Of a stretch of 64,000 bases of DNA, positions 8,117 through 17,514 are shown in pieces (within the stretch, counting starts at the first letter, position 1; every line of letters begins with the position of its first letter). The notes below the pieces were generated by a model. That model had not been told where the DNA came from and did no database searches. It saw only the letters and a program-made list of their open reading frames with translations. Source of the DNA: Chitinophaga varians (GTDB taxonomy: Bacteria; Bacteroidota; Bacteroidia; Chitinophagales; Chitinophagaceae); the NCBI RefSeq assembly GCF_012641275.1, contig NZ_JABAIA010000003.1, forward strand, positions 558,001-622,000, written 5' to 3'. The translations under genes and the position numbers were made by a program.

Positions 8117-11100
8117 ATGAAAAAATTGCAGGGTTTGCCCTTCCTGCGAGGGGCCTTACTACGCTATGCCCGGAAGGTAAGTGTGCTGCTGTCGTTTTTC
8201 CTGCTGATGGCAACCCTTGCCGCTTCAGCCCAGGAAGAAGAAGCGGCAGCACGGGGCGTCCTCTCCCGTAAAGTATCCTACAAGGCTACGAACGCGCCAC
8301 TCAGTAAAGTGCTGAAAGATCTCCGGAAAAAACTGGATTTACGTTTTACCTACAACAGTGAACTGATCGGCCGTCAACCAGCGGTAACCGTCAGCATAGA
8401 ACAGGGAAGCCTGGAAGCACTGCTGAAGCAGCTCCTGAAAAATACCGGCCTGCACTACAGCGTGGACATGGGAGGCGTTACCATCTATGAAGATAAAACC
8501 GTCAATGTAGCACCGGCTGATGCGAAAGTAACCGGCGTCATCGTCCGCGGCCAGGTGACCGACCCAAAGGGAGAGCCGCTTGGCGGCGTTAGTATCAAAG
8601 GGCTTGAATCAAAACAGATGACGGTTACAAGAGCTGACGGGTTGTTTATGATCGTGGCCAAACCTAACGAACAGATCAACATGTCCCTGTTGGGTATGAA
8701 ACCGCTGGTATACCGCGTCAATCCCAATGAAACAAATATCATGAGCTTTAAGATGGACACCATCGCCCGCGATATACAGGAAGTAGTAGTGAACGGTTAC
8801 CAGAAAATCGATCCCCGCTTATCCACCGGTTCCTATTATAAACTGAAGGCAGCAGATATCATCGAACCAGGCCAGCCTACAGTGGATAAAATGCTGCAGG
8901 GTAAAGTGCCCGGCATGATGGTGATCAACAATTCCGGCAGCGTAAACGCAAAACCCAATATGCGTATCCGTGGTACTTCCACACTCATGGGCAACACGCA
9001 GCCACTTTGGGTGATAGACGGCATGATACGCCCCGATCCGGTCGACGTTTCCAATGCCGTCCTGAACAATCTGGTTTCCGCCAATGGCAGCTCCGCCAAT
9101 TTTGAACTGATGGGCAACGCTATCAGCGGCCTCAATCCCTACGATATTGAAAGCATCACCTTTCTGAAAGACGCTGCGGCTACCGCCATTTATGGTACCC
9201 GCGCGGCCAGTGGCGTTATCGTGGTCACCACCAAAAGAGGAAAGGAAGGCCCGATGCAGATATCCTATAACTCCAACCTTTCCTTTCGGGCAAGGCCTTC
9301 CTATAGTGACTTCAACCTGATGAACTCTCAGGAGCGGGTGACCTTTTCCAAACAGATGCAGGAAGATCATGTGCTGTATAATGAACGGAACGCAGGCATG
9401 GAAGAGGAACTGACTTATGAAGGTTTACTCCGCGCGCTGTATGCCAGGCATATTACAGAAGCGCAATTCAAAGAAAAAGTAGCCACTATAGAAACCCGCA
9501 ACACGGACTGGTTTAAAGTACTGTTCCGCAACCAGCTGAGTATGCAGCACTCCCTGAGCCTGAGCGGCGGTACGGCTAAAACTGTATACTACGCATCTGC
9601 ATCTTATTCCGGTAACAATGGCGCTGCGAAAGAAGACGGCAATAAGGTATATGCCGGAAGTTTCAACCTGCGTTCGCAGGTAACCCGCCGCTTCACCCTG
9701 GACGTTACGCTGCAAAGCAGCTACCGTAAAGCCACCGGCTATTTCCAGGGCGTTAATCCGCTGAATTATGCCTTACAGACCAGCCGCGTCTTCAGCCCGG
9801 ATGATTATTATCCCATGAAAGCAACTACGCAGACGGTGAACAATGTTCCGCTTAAGTTTTACGGGATTCCCCTGCGCATGAATATCCTGGATGAAATCGC
9901 CCGTTCTGAAAATAATTCCACCCAGACGTCAACGAGCCTGAACCTGAACATGGATTACAGGATAGCGACAGGGCTGATATTCCGCAACTCCTCCAATATC
10001 ATTACCGATGCGGCAGATGGTTTTGCCGCGGCGGATGAACAAACGTTCTATGTTTCCAACATACGCGGATGGGCATACGGAGATCTGCCAACACCTATGC
10101 AGAAAGCCTACAGCTACCTGCCATACGGCGGTATCGCTTACATGCAGAATCAACAGGCACTAACCTGGGGGCTGAGAAACAGCCTGGACTATACGAAAGG
10201 GTTTTTTAAGGAACGCGACCAGTTCAATGTCAGCCTGGGTAATGAAATACGCAGTACAAAGTCTAACGGAAACGTATCTACGGAACCGGGTTACTTTCCG
10301 GACCGTGGCAAAACTTTTTCGCCTGCACCCGTCAGCCGTACTAAGTTTTCCCGGAACGTGATCACCAGTGCGCTGGACAATTCAGTGTCTTTCTATGGCA
10401 CGGCTGCCTATAGCCTCATGAACAGGTACATATTCAGCGCCACGGTCAGATCAGACGGTTCCAATCGTTTCGGGCAGTTTTCCAACAGCCGGTTCTTACC
10501 GAATTACAGTGTTTCCGGCCGCTGGAACGCAGCCATGGAAAGCTGGTTTCCCGCTACTACCTTGCTGACCGACTGGCAGGTAAGGGCTTCCTACGGTACA
10601 CAGGGCAACGTGGTAACGGCGGTAGGGCCAAACCTGATCGCCACCTACGCCAACCCCGACGAACCTGATTATCTGACTGGCCTGCCCGTGCTAAGGATCA
10701 AGTCCATGCCTTATCCTGATTTAAGATGGGAGAAAACCTACCAATGGAACATCGGCACCAACTTCGCTATGTTTAACAACCGCCTCCGTGTGAACCTGGA
10801 GTTCTATTCCAAAAAATCCGTCGACGTGCTCGACAACATTCCAATCCCTTATGAATACGGCATGAACACCATGTACCGCAACGGCAGCACGCTGTACAAC
10901 AGCGGATGGGACGCGATGATCGATATCAATGTCATCAGCCGGAAAAACACACAGCTGTCCTTTACCATCACTTCCGGTAAGGTCAAAAATCGTGTAGCCG
11001 ACGCCGTTTTCCAGGACAATTTCTTTGCCTACCTGACGGGCAGCGGGCGTCTTGCCGGAAAACCCATCAGCAGCTTTTACTCTTATCAGTATACCGGCCT

Positions 11101-11776
11101 GGACCCGGCCACTGGTGTTCCCACCTTTGGTAAACTGAACGCTAAAACACCGTCCAGCAATCCGGACGACCTGCTGGTATATTCCGGACAGCTTTTCCCG
11201 GTCATATCCGGAGCTATTCAACCCGTGTTTCGGTATAAGTCATTTTCCCTGTCCGCCTCTTTTTTTGTAAGCCTGGGCAGCAGCAAACGAATGAATGATC
11301 CCTTCCGCAGCGCCTCAGATATGGTCGCCAACGGTGTGCCGGCGCCCAATGCCAATATCTCCAAAGATTATCTCTACCGCTGGCGTAAACCAGGAGATGA
11401 AAAATATACGGACTTCCCTGTGCTGAGAGACCTGGGGAATGAATCACTGTTGAAGATTCCCTATACGTACCCGCAGTCGCTGGGTAATACTCAGCCTCTC
11501 ACCGTTGATCCATACACTGCCTATCGGATGTCTGACCTGAGGACAGTGAACAACAATTATGTGCGCTGCAATGCCATCCGGTTGGGATATGGAGTGCCCG
11601 CCAGCCAGCTGGGCCGTACAGGCATTAAAAACCTGGCGCTGGGTGCCTCCATCAACAATGTGTTCACCATTGCCAACAGCAAGCTGCAGGGACAGGACCC
11701 GGAGATAGACGGCGTTGGTACCAGCGCATTGCCTTTGAGCCGGCAGTATACGCTGAGCATAAATGCATCTTTTTAA
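8117..11776 (+). CDS. SusC/RagA-family TonB-linked outer-membrane transporter with STN signalling domain
   Basis: 1219 aa. A signal region ends near AASAQ. An STN domain follows at about 52-112 (NAPLSKVLKDLRKKLDLRF ... LEALLKQLLKNTGLHY), then a carboxypeptidase-regulatory-like domain at about 143-215 (VRGQVTDPKGEPLGGVSIKG) and a TonB-box-like DIQEVVVNGYQK. The plug contains the SusC hallmarks MRIRGTSTLMGNTQPLW, VIDGM and TAIYGTRAASGVIVVTTKRG, and the barrel ends NASF. The STN domain is the part that touches FecR in such systems, in line with the FecI/FecR pair directly upstream. Substrate is unknown. The following SusD gene is 22 bp away, so both should be co-expressed. Confidence 0.95.
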   Translation: MKKLQGLPFLRGALLRYARKVSVLLSFFLLMATLAASAQEEEAAARGVLSRKVSYKATNAPLSKVLKDLRKKLDLRFTYNSELIGRQPAVTVSIEQGSLEALLKQLLKNTGLHYSVDMGGVTIYEDKTVNVAPADAKVTGVIVRGQVTDPKGEPLGGVSIKGLESKQMTVTRADGLFMIVAKPNEQINMSLLGMKPLVYRVNPNETNIMSFKMDTIARDIQEVVVNGYQKIDPRLSTGSYYKLKAADIIEPGQPTVDKMLQGKVPGMMVINNSGSVNAKPNMRIRGTSTLMGNTQPLWVIDGMIRPDPVDVSNAVLNNLVSANGSSANFELMGNAISGLNPYDIESITFLKDAAATAIYGTRAASGVIVVTTKRGKEGPMQISYNSNLSFRARPSYSDFNLMNSQERVTFSKQMQEDHVLYNERNAGMEEELTYEGLLRALYARHITEAQFKEKVATIETRNTDWFKVLFRNQLSMQHSLSLSGGTAKTVYYASASYSGNNGAAKEDGNKVYAGSFNLRSQVTRRFTLDVTLQSSYRKATGYFQGVNPLNYALQTSRVFSPDDYYPMKATTQTVNNVPLKFYGIPLRMNILDEIARSENNSTQTSTSLNLNMDYRIATGLIFRNSSNIITDAADGFAAADEQTFYVSNIRGWAYGDLPTPMQKAYSYLPYGGIAYMQNQQALTWGLRNSLDYTKGFFKERDQFNVSLGNEIRSTKSNGNVSTEPGYFPDRGKTFSPAPVSRTKFSRNVITSALDNSVSFYGTAAYSLMNRYIFSATVRSDGSNRFGQFSNSRFLPNYSVSGRWNAAMESWFPATTLLTDWQVRASYGTQGNVVTAVGPNLIATYANPDEPDYLTGLPVLRIKSMPYPDLRWEKTYQWNIGTNFAMFNNRLRVNLEFYSKKSVDVLDNIPIPYEYGMNTMYRNGSTLYNSGWDAMIDINVISRKNTQLSFTITSGKVKNRVADAVFQDNFFAYLTGSGRLAGKPISSFYSYQYTGLDPATGVPTFGKLNAKTPSSNPDDLLVYSGQLFPVISGAIQPVFRYKSFSLSASFFVSLGSSKRMNDPFRSASDMVANGVPAPNANISKDYLYRWRKPGDEKYTDFPVLRDLGNESLLKIPYTYPQSLGNTQPLTVDPYTAYRMSDLRTVNNNYVRCNAIRLGYGVPASQLGRTGIKNLALGASINNVFTIANSKLQGQDPEIDGVGTSALPLSRQYTLSINASF

Positions 11777-11798
11777 TTCAAACAGTTAATTGAGTGAG

Positions 11799-13283
11799 AT
11801 GAAAAAATTACTGGTCATCATAATAGTGGCGCTGGGTATGACATCCTGTAAGAAGTTTTTACAGGAATACTCGCAAACAGACATCACGCCCAAAACCACC
11901 CGTGATTTTGGAAACCTGTTGTTCTCCGAAGGCTATCCCGGGCAGAACGTATTCCTGCAACCCTGGATGTGTTATCTGGATGACGATGTACAATGCTATA
12001 GCGGCCCCGTTATGCGGGAACCCAGGCCTGCGGCGGCAGCAGGGATTTTTCAGTGGCAACCGAATTTTGAGCGGCTGTTGACGGCCGAAGGGTATGGCTA
12101 TAAAACCAATACCTGGGGCGAATATTACCGTCTGTTGCTGGGCGTCAACGTGACGCTTGGTGGCCTCGATAATTCAGTAGGGTCACAGGAGGAAAAAGAC
12201 GTTCTGAAAGGTCAGGCTTATACGTTGCGCGCCTTTTACCATTTTATGCTGGTAAATATTTACGCCAGGCCATACAATGACTCCACTACCACGCCGGACA
12301 AAAGCCCTGGCATACCAATACGTACCAGTGGAGATCTGTCCGAGGCTTTCCTGGCACGTAATACGGTAAAGGAAGTATATGAGCAGATCACCCGCGACCT
12401 GGAACAGGCGACACAGCTGTTGGACAAATACAAAAAGAACACTGAAGCGTATCACATCTCCCATGTGGCGGCGCATTTGTTCGCCAGCAGGGTGTACCTC
12501 TATATGGAAAACTGGGAAAAATGCATTGCCCATGCTGATGCTGTCCTGAAACAACGTTCACTGTTAATGAACCTCAACACCTGGGGTGATCCCGACCCGG
12601 ACACCCATCCGATGGCAGGAATTAACAACGAAGAGACCATCTTCGCTTATGGTTCCCCGATAGAGCAATTGAACAATCCTTTTACCACTGGATATGAGGT
12701 GTCTTATAATCTTTACCATGCTTTTGAAGACAATGACCTGCGCAGACAGATAGGCATCATGGTGCTGCCACCATTCATGAAGCAGTATGTTCCTGTTGAA
12801 TTAGGACAACAGAAAATTACCGATACCTATAAGTCGCAGGAAAATTATTTTGCCAATAGCTGGCGCGTGGCAGAAGCCTACCTCAATCGTGCAGAAGCAT
12901 ACATACAGCTTTATAAAACCAAAGGTGACGCCGGCGCCGCCGCACAGGCATTGACAAGCCTGAACACCCTCCGGTCTTACCGCATAGATATGACTTCCTT
13001 TAAAGCGTGGGACATCAAGCCTGCTGATGAACTGTTGCGTATGTGCCGGGAAGAACGCCGCAGGGAGCTTTTCCGTGAGGAGTTGCATCGATGGTTTGAC
13101 CTCAGAAGATATGGCATGCCTGCCATTCAGCATATTTACACACCTGACGAGACCACTGTACAGGTGTTCCGGCTGGAAGCCCGCGACCCAATGTACGTGA
13201 TGCCGATACCGGACGATGTGCTGAACCGTAATCCCGCCCTGGTGCAAAATCCGCTGTATTCCGGTACACGCAAGCCGCAATAG
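11799..13283 (+). CDS. SusD/RagB-family nutrient-binding lipoprotein
   Basis: From ATG 11799 the protein is 494 aa and begins MKKLLVIIIVALGMTSCKKF, with lipobox MTSC and Cys17 lipidated; a TTG at 11790 in frame is less likely. Typical SusD features are the N-terminal FLQEYSQTDITPKT, the TPR-like helices (LRAFYHFMLVNIYARPYND), VAEAYLNRAEAYIQ, and the C-terminal RREELHRWFDLRRYG-like block (residues EERRRELFREELHRWFDLRR). It forms the lid over the SusC barrel encoded just upstream. The ligand cannot be read from sequence. Confidence 0.94.
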   Translation: MKKLLVIIIVALGMTSCKKFLQEYSQTDITPKTTRDFGNLLFSEGYPGQNVFLQPWMCYLDDDVQCYSGPVMREPRPAAAAGIFQWQPNFERLLTAEGYGYKTNTWGEYYRLLLGVNVTLGGLDNSVGSQEEKDVLKGQAYTLRAFYHFMLVNIYARPYNDSTTTPDKSPGIPIRTSGDLSEAFLARNTVKEVYEQITRDLEQATQLLDKYKKNTEAYHISHVAAHLFASRVYLYMENWEKCIAHADAVLKQRSLLMNLNTWGDPDPDTHPMAGINNEETIFAYGSPIEQLNNPFTTGYEVSYNLYHAFEDNDLRRQIGIMVLPPFMKQYVPVELGQQKITDTYKSQENYFANSWRVAEAYLNRAEAYIQLYKTKGDAGAAAQALTSLNTLRSYRIDMTSFKAWDIKPADELLRMCREERRRELFREELHRWFDLRRYGMPAIQHIYTPDETTVQVFRLEARDPMYVMPIPDDVLNRNPALVQNPLYSGTRKPQ

Positions 13284-13311
13284 TATTTCCTAACGTTTAA
13301 TGTGACTACTG

Positions 13312-14136
13312 ATGAGAAGATATTACCTGCTACTGGCCTTTATCCTGATGGCATTGATGGCCTGCCGCAAGGAAGCCATACTGACATCACCGGCTGAAGT
13401 ACCCGGTTACACACTGCCACAGGGCAATCATAGCTATGACGATTCCATCGTTCAGTTCTACAAAAAATACAACTGTTATATCCTGTACCGGTTTACCCAT
13501 GCTGATTTCGCGTACAATTACACCAATATGCGGGAAGACAGCGCCTTTAATGCCAACCCGGCTTATATCGGCTACTCGCTTCGTTTTGTGTATGACCAGC
13601 TGATATTGCAGTACCCGGACACCTTCCTGCAGAAGACGCTGCCTTTTAAGATCCTGCTGGCATCTTATATCGGCAAGGGGCCGGAACGTGATGCCGCCGG
13701 TTTTGCCAGCACCGTCAGTACGCTTACCGTTGGGTGGGCCGACAGTACGTTGTTGAATAAAACACCCGCAGAGATCAAACGGCTGCGTGGCCTGCTGCAC
13801 CGGTTTTATATGGAGCGCGCCTACAGGGTGAAAGGGATTGATATTCCTTTGGCTTTCCAGGAACTGGTGCCTTTTGACTATACGACTTCCAATGAAGCCA
13901 ACAAATACAGTATGGGCATAGTCGGGAAAGTCACCGGACAGTCCATGAACATCGTAACAGACTACCTCGATTATATTGAAATGATCACTTCCCATAGCAA
14001 AGCCGAACTGGAGACTACTTTTTTTAACCCTTCCATCGATACCAAAGGGATGATCAAAAGGAAGTATGAAGTGATGATCAACTACTTTGCCAACACCTTT
14101 GGAACAGATCTGCAGGCTGTTGGCGACAGGCCCTGA
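13312..14136 (+). CDS. SusD-associated lipoprotein, possibly a member of the TonB-linked zinc-metallohydrolase-like lipoprotein family lacking HExxH
   Basis: 274 aa with signal MRRYYLLLAFILMALMACRKE, lipobox LMAC, Cys18. Position directly after SusD, size and overall pattern (lipoprotein followed by helical segments, and a late NEANKYSMGIVGKV-TGQSMNIVTDYLDYIEMI block) resemble the putative metallohydrolase lipoproteins found after SusC/SusD in Bacteroidota. Those normally carry HExxH; I see no HExxH in this protein. In the place where I would expect it (LHRFYMERAYRVKG) the second histidine and glutamate pattern is gone. It could be a non-catalytic version or an unrelated surface lipoprotein. 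The family assignment is from memory and is weak; the lipoprotein call is firm. Confidence 0.55.
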   Translation: MRRYYLLLAFILMALMACRKEAILTSPAEVPGYTLPQGNHSYDDSIVQFYKKYNCYILYRFTHADFAYNYTNMREDSAFNANPAYIGYSLRFVYDQLILQYPDTFLQKTLPFKILLASYIGKGPERDAAGFASTVSTLTVGWADSTLLNKTPAEIKRLRGLLHRFYMERAYRVKGIDIPLAFQELVPFDYTTSNEANKYSMGIVGKVTGQSMNIVTDYLDYIEMITSHSKAELETTFFNPSIDTKGMIKRKYEVMINYFANTFGTDLQAVGDRP

Positions 14137-14172
14137 TGTTGTTATTTAGACGATATTTTTTAACCGATTCAG

Positions 14173-16284
14173 ATGAAATTATTATCTCGCAAAAATAATC
14201 CATGGCTGTTGATGGCTTGTGCGTTGTCTGCCAGCTATACCGCTCACGCCCAGGCGCCGGCCGATACCGCTGCATGGCCGGCTTACCGGAAAGACGTGAT
14301 AGCCGCTGTTTTTAATAAAATCAATAAAAGCCATTTCGCTCCCAGGCAACTGGACGATGCCTACGCCGCCGAGGTATGGAAACGTTATATAGCTACGCTG
14401 GACCCCAACCGGTGTATCTTTTTACAGGAAGACATCCAACAACTGTCGGCCTTTCAATCCACTATCGACGATGAAATAAAATCATCCGGCACCGGCTTTT
14501 TCGATGCAGCGATGGCCATCTATACCCAACGGATACACGAAGTACAGGCACTATGTGAACAGACACTGGCCAAACCCTTTGATTTTACGGTGAAGGAAAC
14601 GGTGCTGGCTGAACGAAAAAATGCGCCTTATCCGGCAGGTAAAAAAGAACAGGCCGATCTGTGGCGCAAACTGCTCAAATACCATACGCTCCGTAACTAT
14701 ATGGAGATGCAGGACTCCGCTGCCAAAGGAAAGCCGGACGCTGCCCTGGAAGCCAAAGCCCGTGAAAAAGTAGGGAAGTGGTATGCTGATTTCTTCCGCC
14801 AGAACACCCGCGGCCAGGCAGTAAACGATAAGTTCTTCCAGTACATAGGAGATGCTGCCATGGAGGTAGATCCGCATACCATGTACACTGCTCCCCAGGC
14901 GCTGACGCTTAATGATATGCTCAATAAACGTTACTTCGGCCTGGGTATTGAGCTGGGCGTAAAGGAAGCTGATTTTTTTGTGAAACGGATGCTGCCCGGC
15001 GGCTCGGCTTATCGCAGCGGTGAAGTAAAAGAGAATGACCTCATCCTGGCCATCTCTGATCATCAGGGACAGATGAAGGATATCGCCGGCGTGCCGCCAA
15101 CAGAAGTGGCTGCCATGATCCGCGGCGAAAAAGGCACCCCGGTGAAACTGCGCCTGAAGCAACCCGGCGCCCAGCCGCGCAATGTGACGGTCACCCGGGA
15201 AGAAATCATTGACAAGGAGAACAGGGCCAAAAGCGCTGTGATAGAGCGTGACGGCAAACGGTTCGGATACATCTGGCTGCCGGTATTTTATACTGATGAT
15301 ACGCCTACCAAACAAAACGGCGCCTGTAACGATGTGGCGCGCGAAGTGGAAAAACTGAAGCAGGAAGAAGTAGAAGGCATCGTGATGGACCTGCGGGGCA
15401 ACGGCGGTGGCGCACTCGACGAAGTCGTGAGAATGGGCTACTGCTTTGTTCCGGAAGGACCTATGAGCTGGCTTCGTGGCAAGGATAAGGTGGACCGCTA
15501 TAACTCGCCCGCCACACCACCCCTCTATGATGGGCCGCTCACCGTGCTGGTAGACGAAGGCAGCGCTTCCGCCTCTGAAATATTTGCGGCCGCCATGCAG
15601 GACCGTAAACGCGCACTGGTCATCGGTACCAGCTCCACTTTCGGGAAAGGGACTGCACAGACCAACATAAACCTCGGGAAAATGGGCGACCCCGCCAAAG
15701 GCACCGCCGATATCAGCTACGGCAGCATGCGGTTGACAGTACAGAAATTCTACCGCGTCACGGGAGAGTCCACCCAGCTAAAAGGCGTAAGGCCCGATAT
15801 TGTGCTGCAGGACAGGGTGAGCCGGGAGTCTGTTATGGAAAAAGACTATTCTTCCGCCATGGTATGTGATACGATGAAACTGTTGCCTTTTACGCCGGAG
15901 ACCTTCACTTTTGATTTTAACAAGGTTGTGGAAACAGCCCGCAAAAGAGTAGCGAAGGAATCCGCCTTTGCCACTGTGGCGGCCGGCGCCCAACAACTGG
16001 AACAGCTCAATAGCCGGGCTGTGGCACTGGACCTGCCATCTTTTTACCAGCGCTATACGCAGACAGCACGGCTGGAGCAACAGATTAAAGATGCGAAGCA
16101 GGGCAGTGGCGAAAATATACTTCGTGTAACCCTGCCCATTGACAGGTCCGTTCACCCGTCCCTGTTAAAAGCGGATAACAGTCCCGCCACTACGGAGTTC
16201 CTCCGGAAAACAGCGAAGGACATCTACCTGGCTGAAACCGTAAAAATCATGGAAGACATGGTTGGCAATAAAATATCTCAATAA
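14173..16284 (+). CDS. Carboxy-terminal processing protease (S41A, Prc/Tsp-like)
   Basis: 703 aa, similar in length and layout to Prc. A signal peptide (…ALSASYTAHAQ) is followed by an N-terminal helical domain with TLDPNRCIFLQEDI. A PDZ domain lies at about 255-340 (YFGLGIELGVKEADFFVKRM, GEVKENDLILAIS), then the S41 core with MDLRGNGGGALDE and DEGSASASEIFAAAMQD, and FGKGTAQ. By alignment to Prc the catalytic dyad is Ser466 (middle serine of SASAS) and Lys492, with Asp477 also kept. The C-terminal third is the DUF3340-like tail. It is a periplasmic protease. Its place between a SusCD system and two thioredoxins suggests processing of an imported peptide or of receptor parts, which is inference. 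Confidence 0.92.
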   Translation: MKLLSRKNNPWLLMACALSASYTAHAQAPADTAAWPAYRKDVIAAVFNKINKSHFAPRQLDDAYAAEVWKRYIATLDPNRCIFLQEDIQQLSAFQSTIDDEIKSSGTGFFDAAMAIYTQRIHEVQALCEQTLAKPFDFTVKETVLAERKNAPYPAGKKEQADLWRKLLKYHTLRNYMEMQDSAAKGKPDAALEAKAREKVGKWYADFFRQNTRGQAVNDKFFQYIGDAAMEVDPHTMYTAPQALTLNDMLNKRYFGLGIELGVKEADFFVKRMLPGGSAYRSGEVKENDLILAISDHQGQMKDIAGVPPTEVAAMIRGEKGTPVKLRLKQPGAQPRNVTVTREEIIDKENRAKSAVIERDGKRFGYIWLPVFYTDDTPTKQNGACNDVAREVEKLKQEEVEGIVMDLRGNGGGALDEVVRMGYCFVPEGPMSWLRGKDKVDRYNSPATPPLYDGPLTVLVDEGSASASEIFAAAMQDRKRALVIGTSSTFGKGTAQTNINLGKMGDPAKGTADISYGSMRLTVQKFYRVTGESTQLKGVRPDIVLQDRVSRESVMEKDYSSAMVCDTMKLLPFTPETFTFDFNKVVETARKRVAKESAFATVAAGAQQLEQLNSRAVALDLPSFYQRYTQTARLEQQIKDAKQGSGENILRVTLPIDRSVHPSLLKADNSPATTEFLRKTAKDIYLAETVKIMEDMVGNKISQ

Positions 16285-16309
16285 TCAAATTAAAAAAATG
16301 TTATCAGGA

Positions 16310-16342
16310 TTCACCCTTTCCGCCATTCAGGGTGCCTGATAT
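16310..16342 (+). promoter_or_regulatory. Putative ECF-sigma promoter, copy 3 (before the first tlpA-like gene)
   Basis: TTCACCCTTT, 13 bp, then TGCCTGATAT, ending 15 bp before the ATG at 16358. It sits in the 73-bp gap after the protease gene, so the two thioredoxin genes could be transcribed separately under the same sigma factor. Confidence 0.6.
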
Positions 16343-16357
16343 ATAAACGAATCCATT

Positions 16358-17506
16358 ATGAAAAAAATACTCTTTTCCTTATTGTTAAGCGCAGGAGCAT
16401 ATGGCGCCTACGCACAGGAGGTCGTCATCACGGCCAAACTTGACAAAGCGCCTAACGATACGCTTGTACAGCTGTTCGAGCCCTATACCGGCGAATTTGA
16501 CACGGTGCGGATCGTCAATCACAGCTTTACTATCAAAAGGCCGATGCCGAAGGGTGGAAGTATTTATGTGCTGGCGATAGGCAAGCAGGGCGAAAAAGGA
16601 GCGACCCTCCTTTACCTGGAAAGCGGAAAAATACATATCTCCGGCAAAGGGCCGTATTTCGAAAATGCCAGGTATAGTGGAGACGTCTGGGTAAAAGAAT
16701 GGCAGGAAATGATGGCGCTCATGGACCCGGAAAAAGGGGACGGCAAAAAACAAAATGAGCTGATGGAAAGCATCAATAAGGCCATGAAAGTGGGCGACGA
16801 AGATGCTGCCGAAAAATACGGTAAAGAATACAAGGAGGTAACAGAACGTCTGCAAAACGCTTACCGCAACTGGATCAAGCAACATCCTAACTCCGGAGTC
16901 TCTGCTTATGCGGCCACTGTTTTCTTTAATGGGCAAAAGGAGTTTGATGAAATCTTCGCCGGCCTGGGAGAACACGCTATTGCGTCCCGCATCATGCAGC
17001 GCCGCCTTCATCCCGGTAAAGTAGATCCGTCTCCGATGACACTCAAATTCGGCGAACCGGGAGAAGCACAGGGCACACTGGGCAAAGTAAAAGTTGGTGA
17101 CATGGCGCCCACGTTCAGTGTCCCCGACGCCAACGGTAAAATGGTGTCCCTGGCCGATTTCAAAGGCAAGTACGTGTTCCTGGATTTCTGGGCCAGCTGG
17201 TGCGGTCCCTGCAAACCACAGATACCCTACCTGAAAGCGGCCAACGATAAATACAAAGACAAAAACTTCTCTATGATAGCCGTTTCCCTGGACTCGAAAA
17301 AAGAAGCATGGATAAACGCCGTAGAGAAACATGGTATCAACTGGACCAACGTATGCAGCATGAAAGGCTGGGCCGATGAAACCATCGCGTCTTATGGCGC
17401 CAGCTATATTCCTTTTAATGTGCTGATAGGACCAGACGGTAAAGTGCTTGCAATGGGCCTGTATGGAGAAGACGTAGAGAAAAAACTGGCTGAAATCATC
17501 AAATAA
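16358..17506 (+). CDS. TlpA-like thioredoxin-fold thiol-disulfide oxidoreductase with N-terminal DUF4369-type domain
   Basis: 382 aa. A signal peptide (MKKILFSLLLSAGAYGAYAQ) is followed by a beta-rich DUF4369-like domain at about 22-110, a helical linker with KNELMES-like charged helices to about 245, then a C-terminal thioredoxin fold at about 248-382. That fold holds the redox motif WASWCGPC (Cys282, Cys285) and a cis-Pro segment (ASYIPFNVLIGPDGK). It acts outside the cytoplasm, reducing or exchanging disulfides. A related gene follows 8 bp later, and the pair closes the sigma-controlled SusCD locus. What it reduces is not shown. Confidence 0.9.
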   Translation: MKKILFSLLLSAGAYGAYAQEVVITAKLDKAPNDTLVQLFEPYTGEFDTVRIVNHSFTIKRPMPKGGSIYVLAIGKQGEKGATLLYLESGKIHISGKGPYFENARYSGDVWVKEWQEMMALMDPEKGDGKKQNELMESINKAMKVGDEDAAEKYGKEYKEVTERLQNAYRNWIKQHPNSGVSAYAATVFFNGQKEFDEIFAGLGEHAIASRIMQRRLHPGKVDPSPMTLKFGEPGEAQGTLGKVKVGDMAPTFSVPDANGKMVSLADFKGKYVFLDFWASWCGPCKPQIPYLKAANDKYKDKNFSMIAVSLDSKKEAWINAVEKHGINWTNVCSMKGWADETIASYGASYIPFNVLIGPDGKVLAMGLYGEDVEKKLAEIIK

Positions 17507-17514
17507 CCTGTCCT

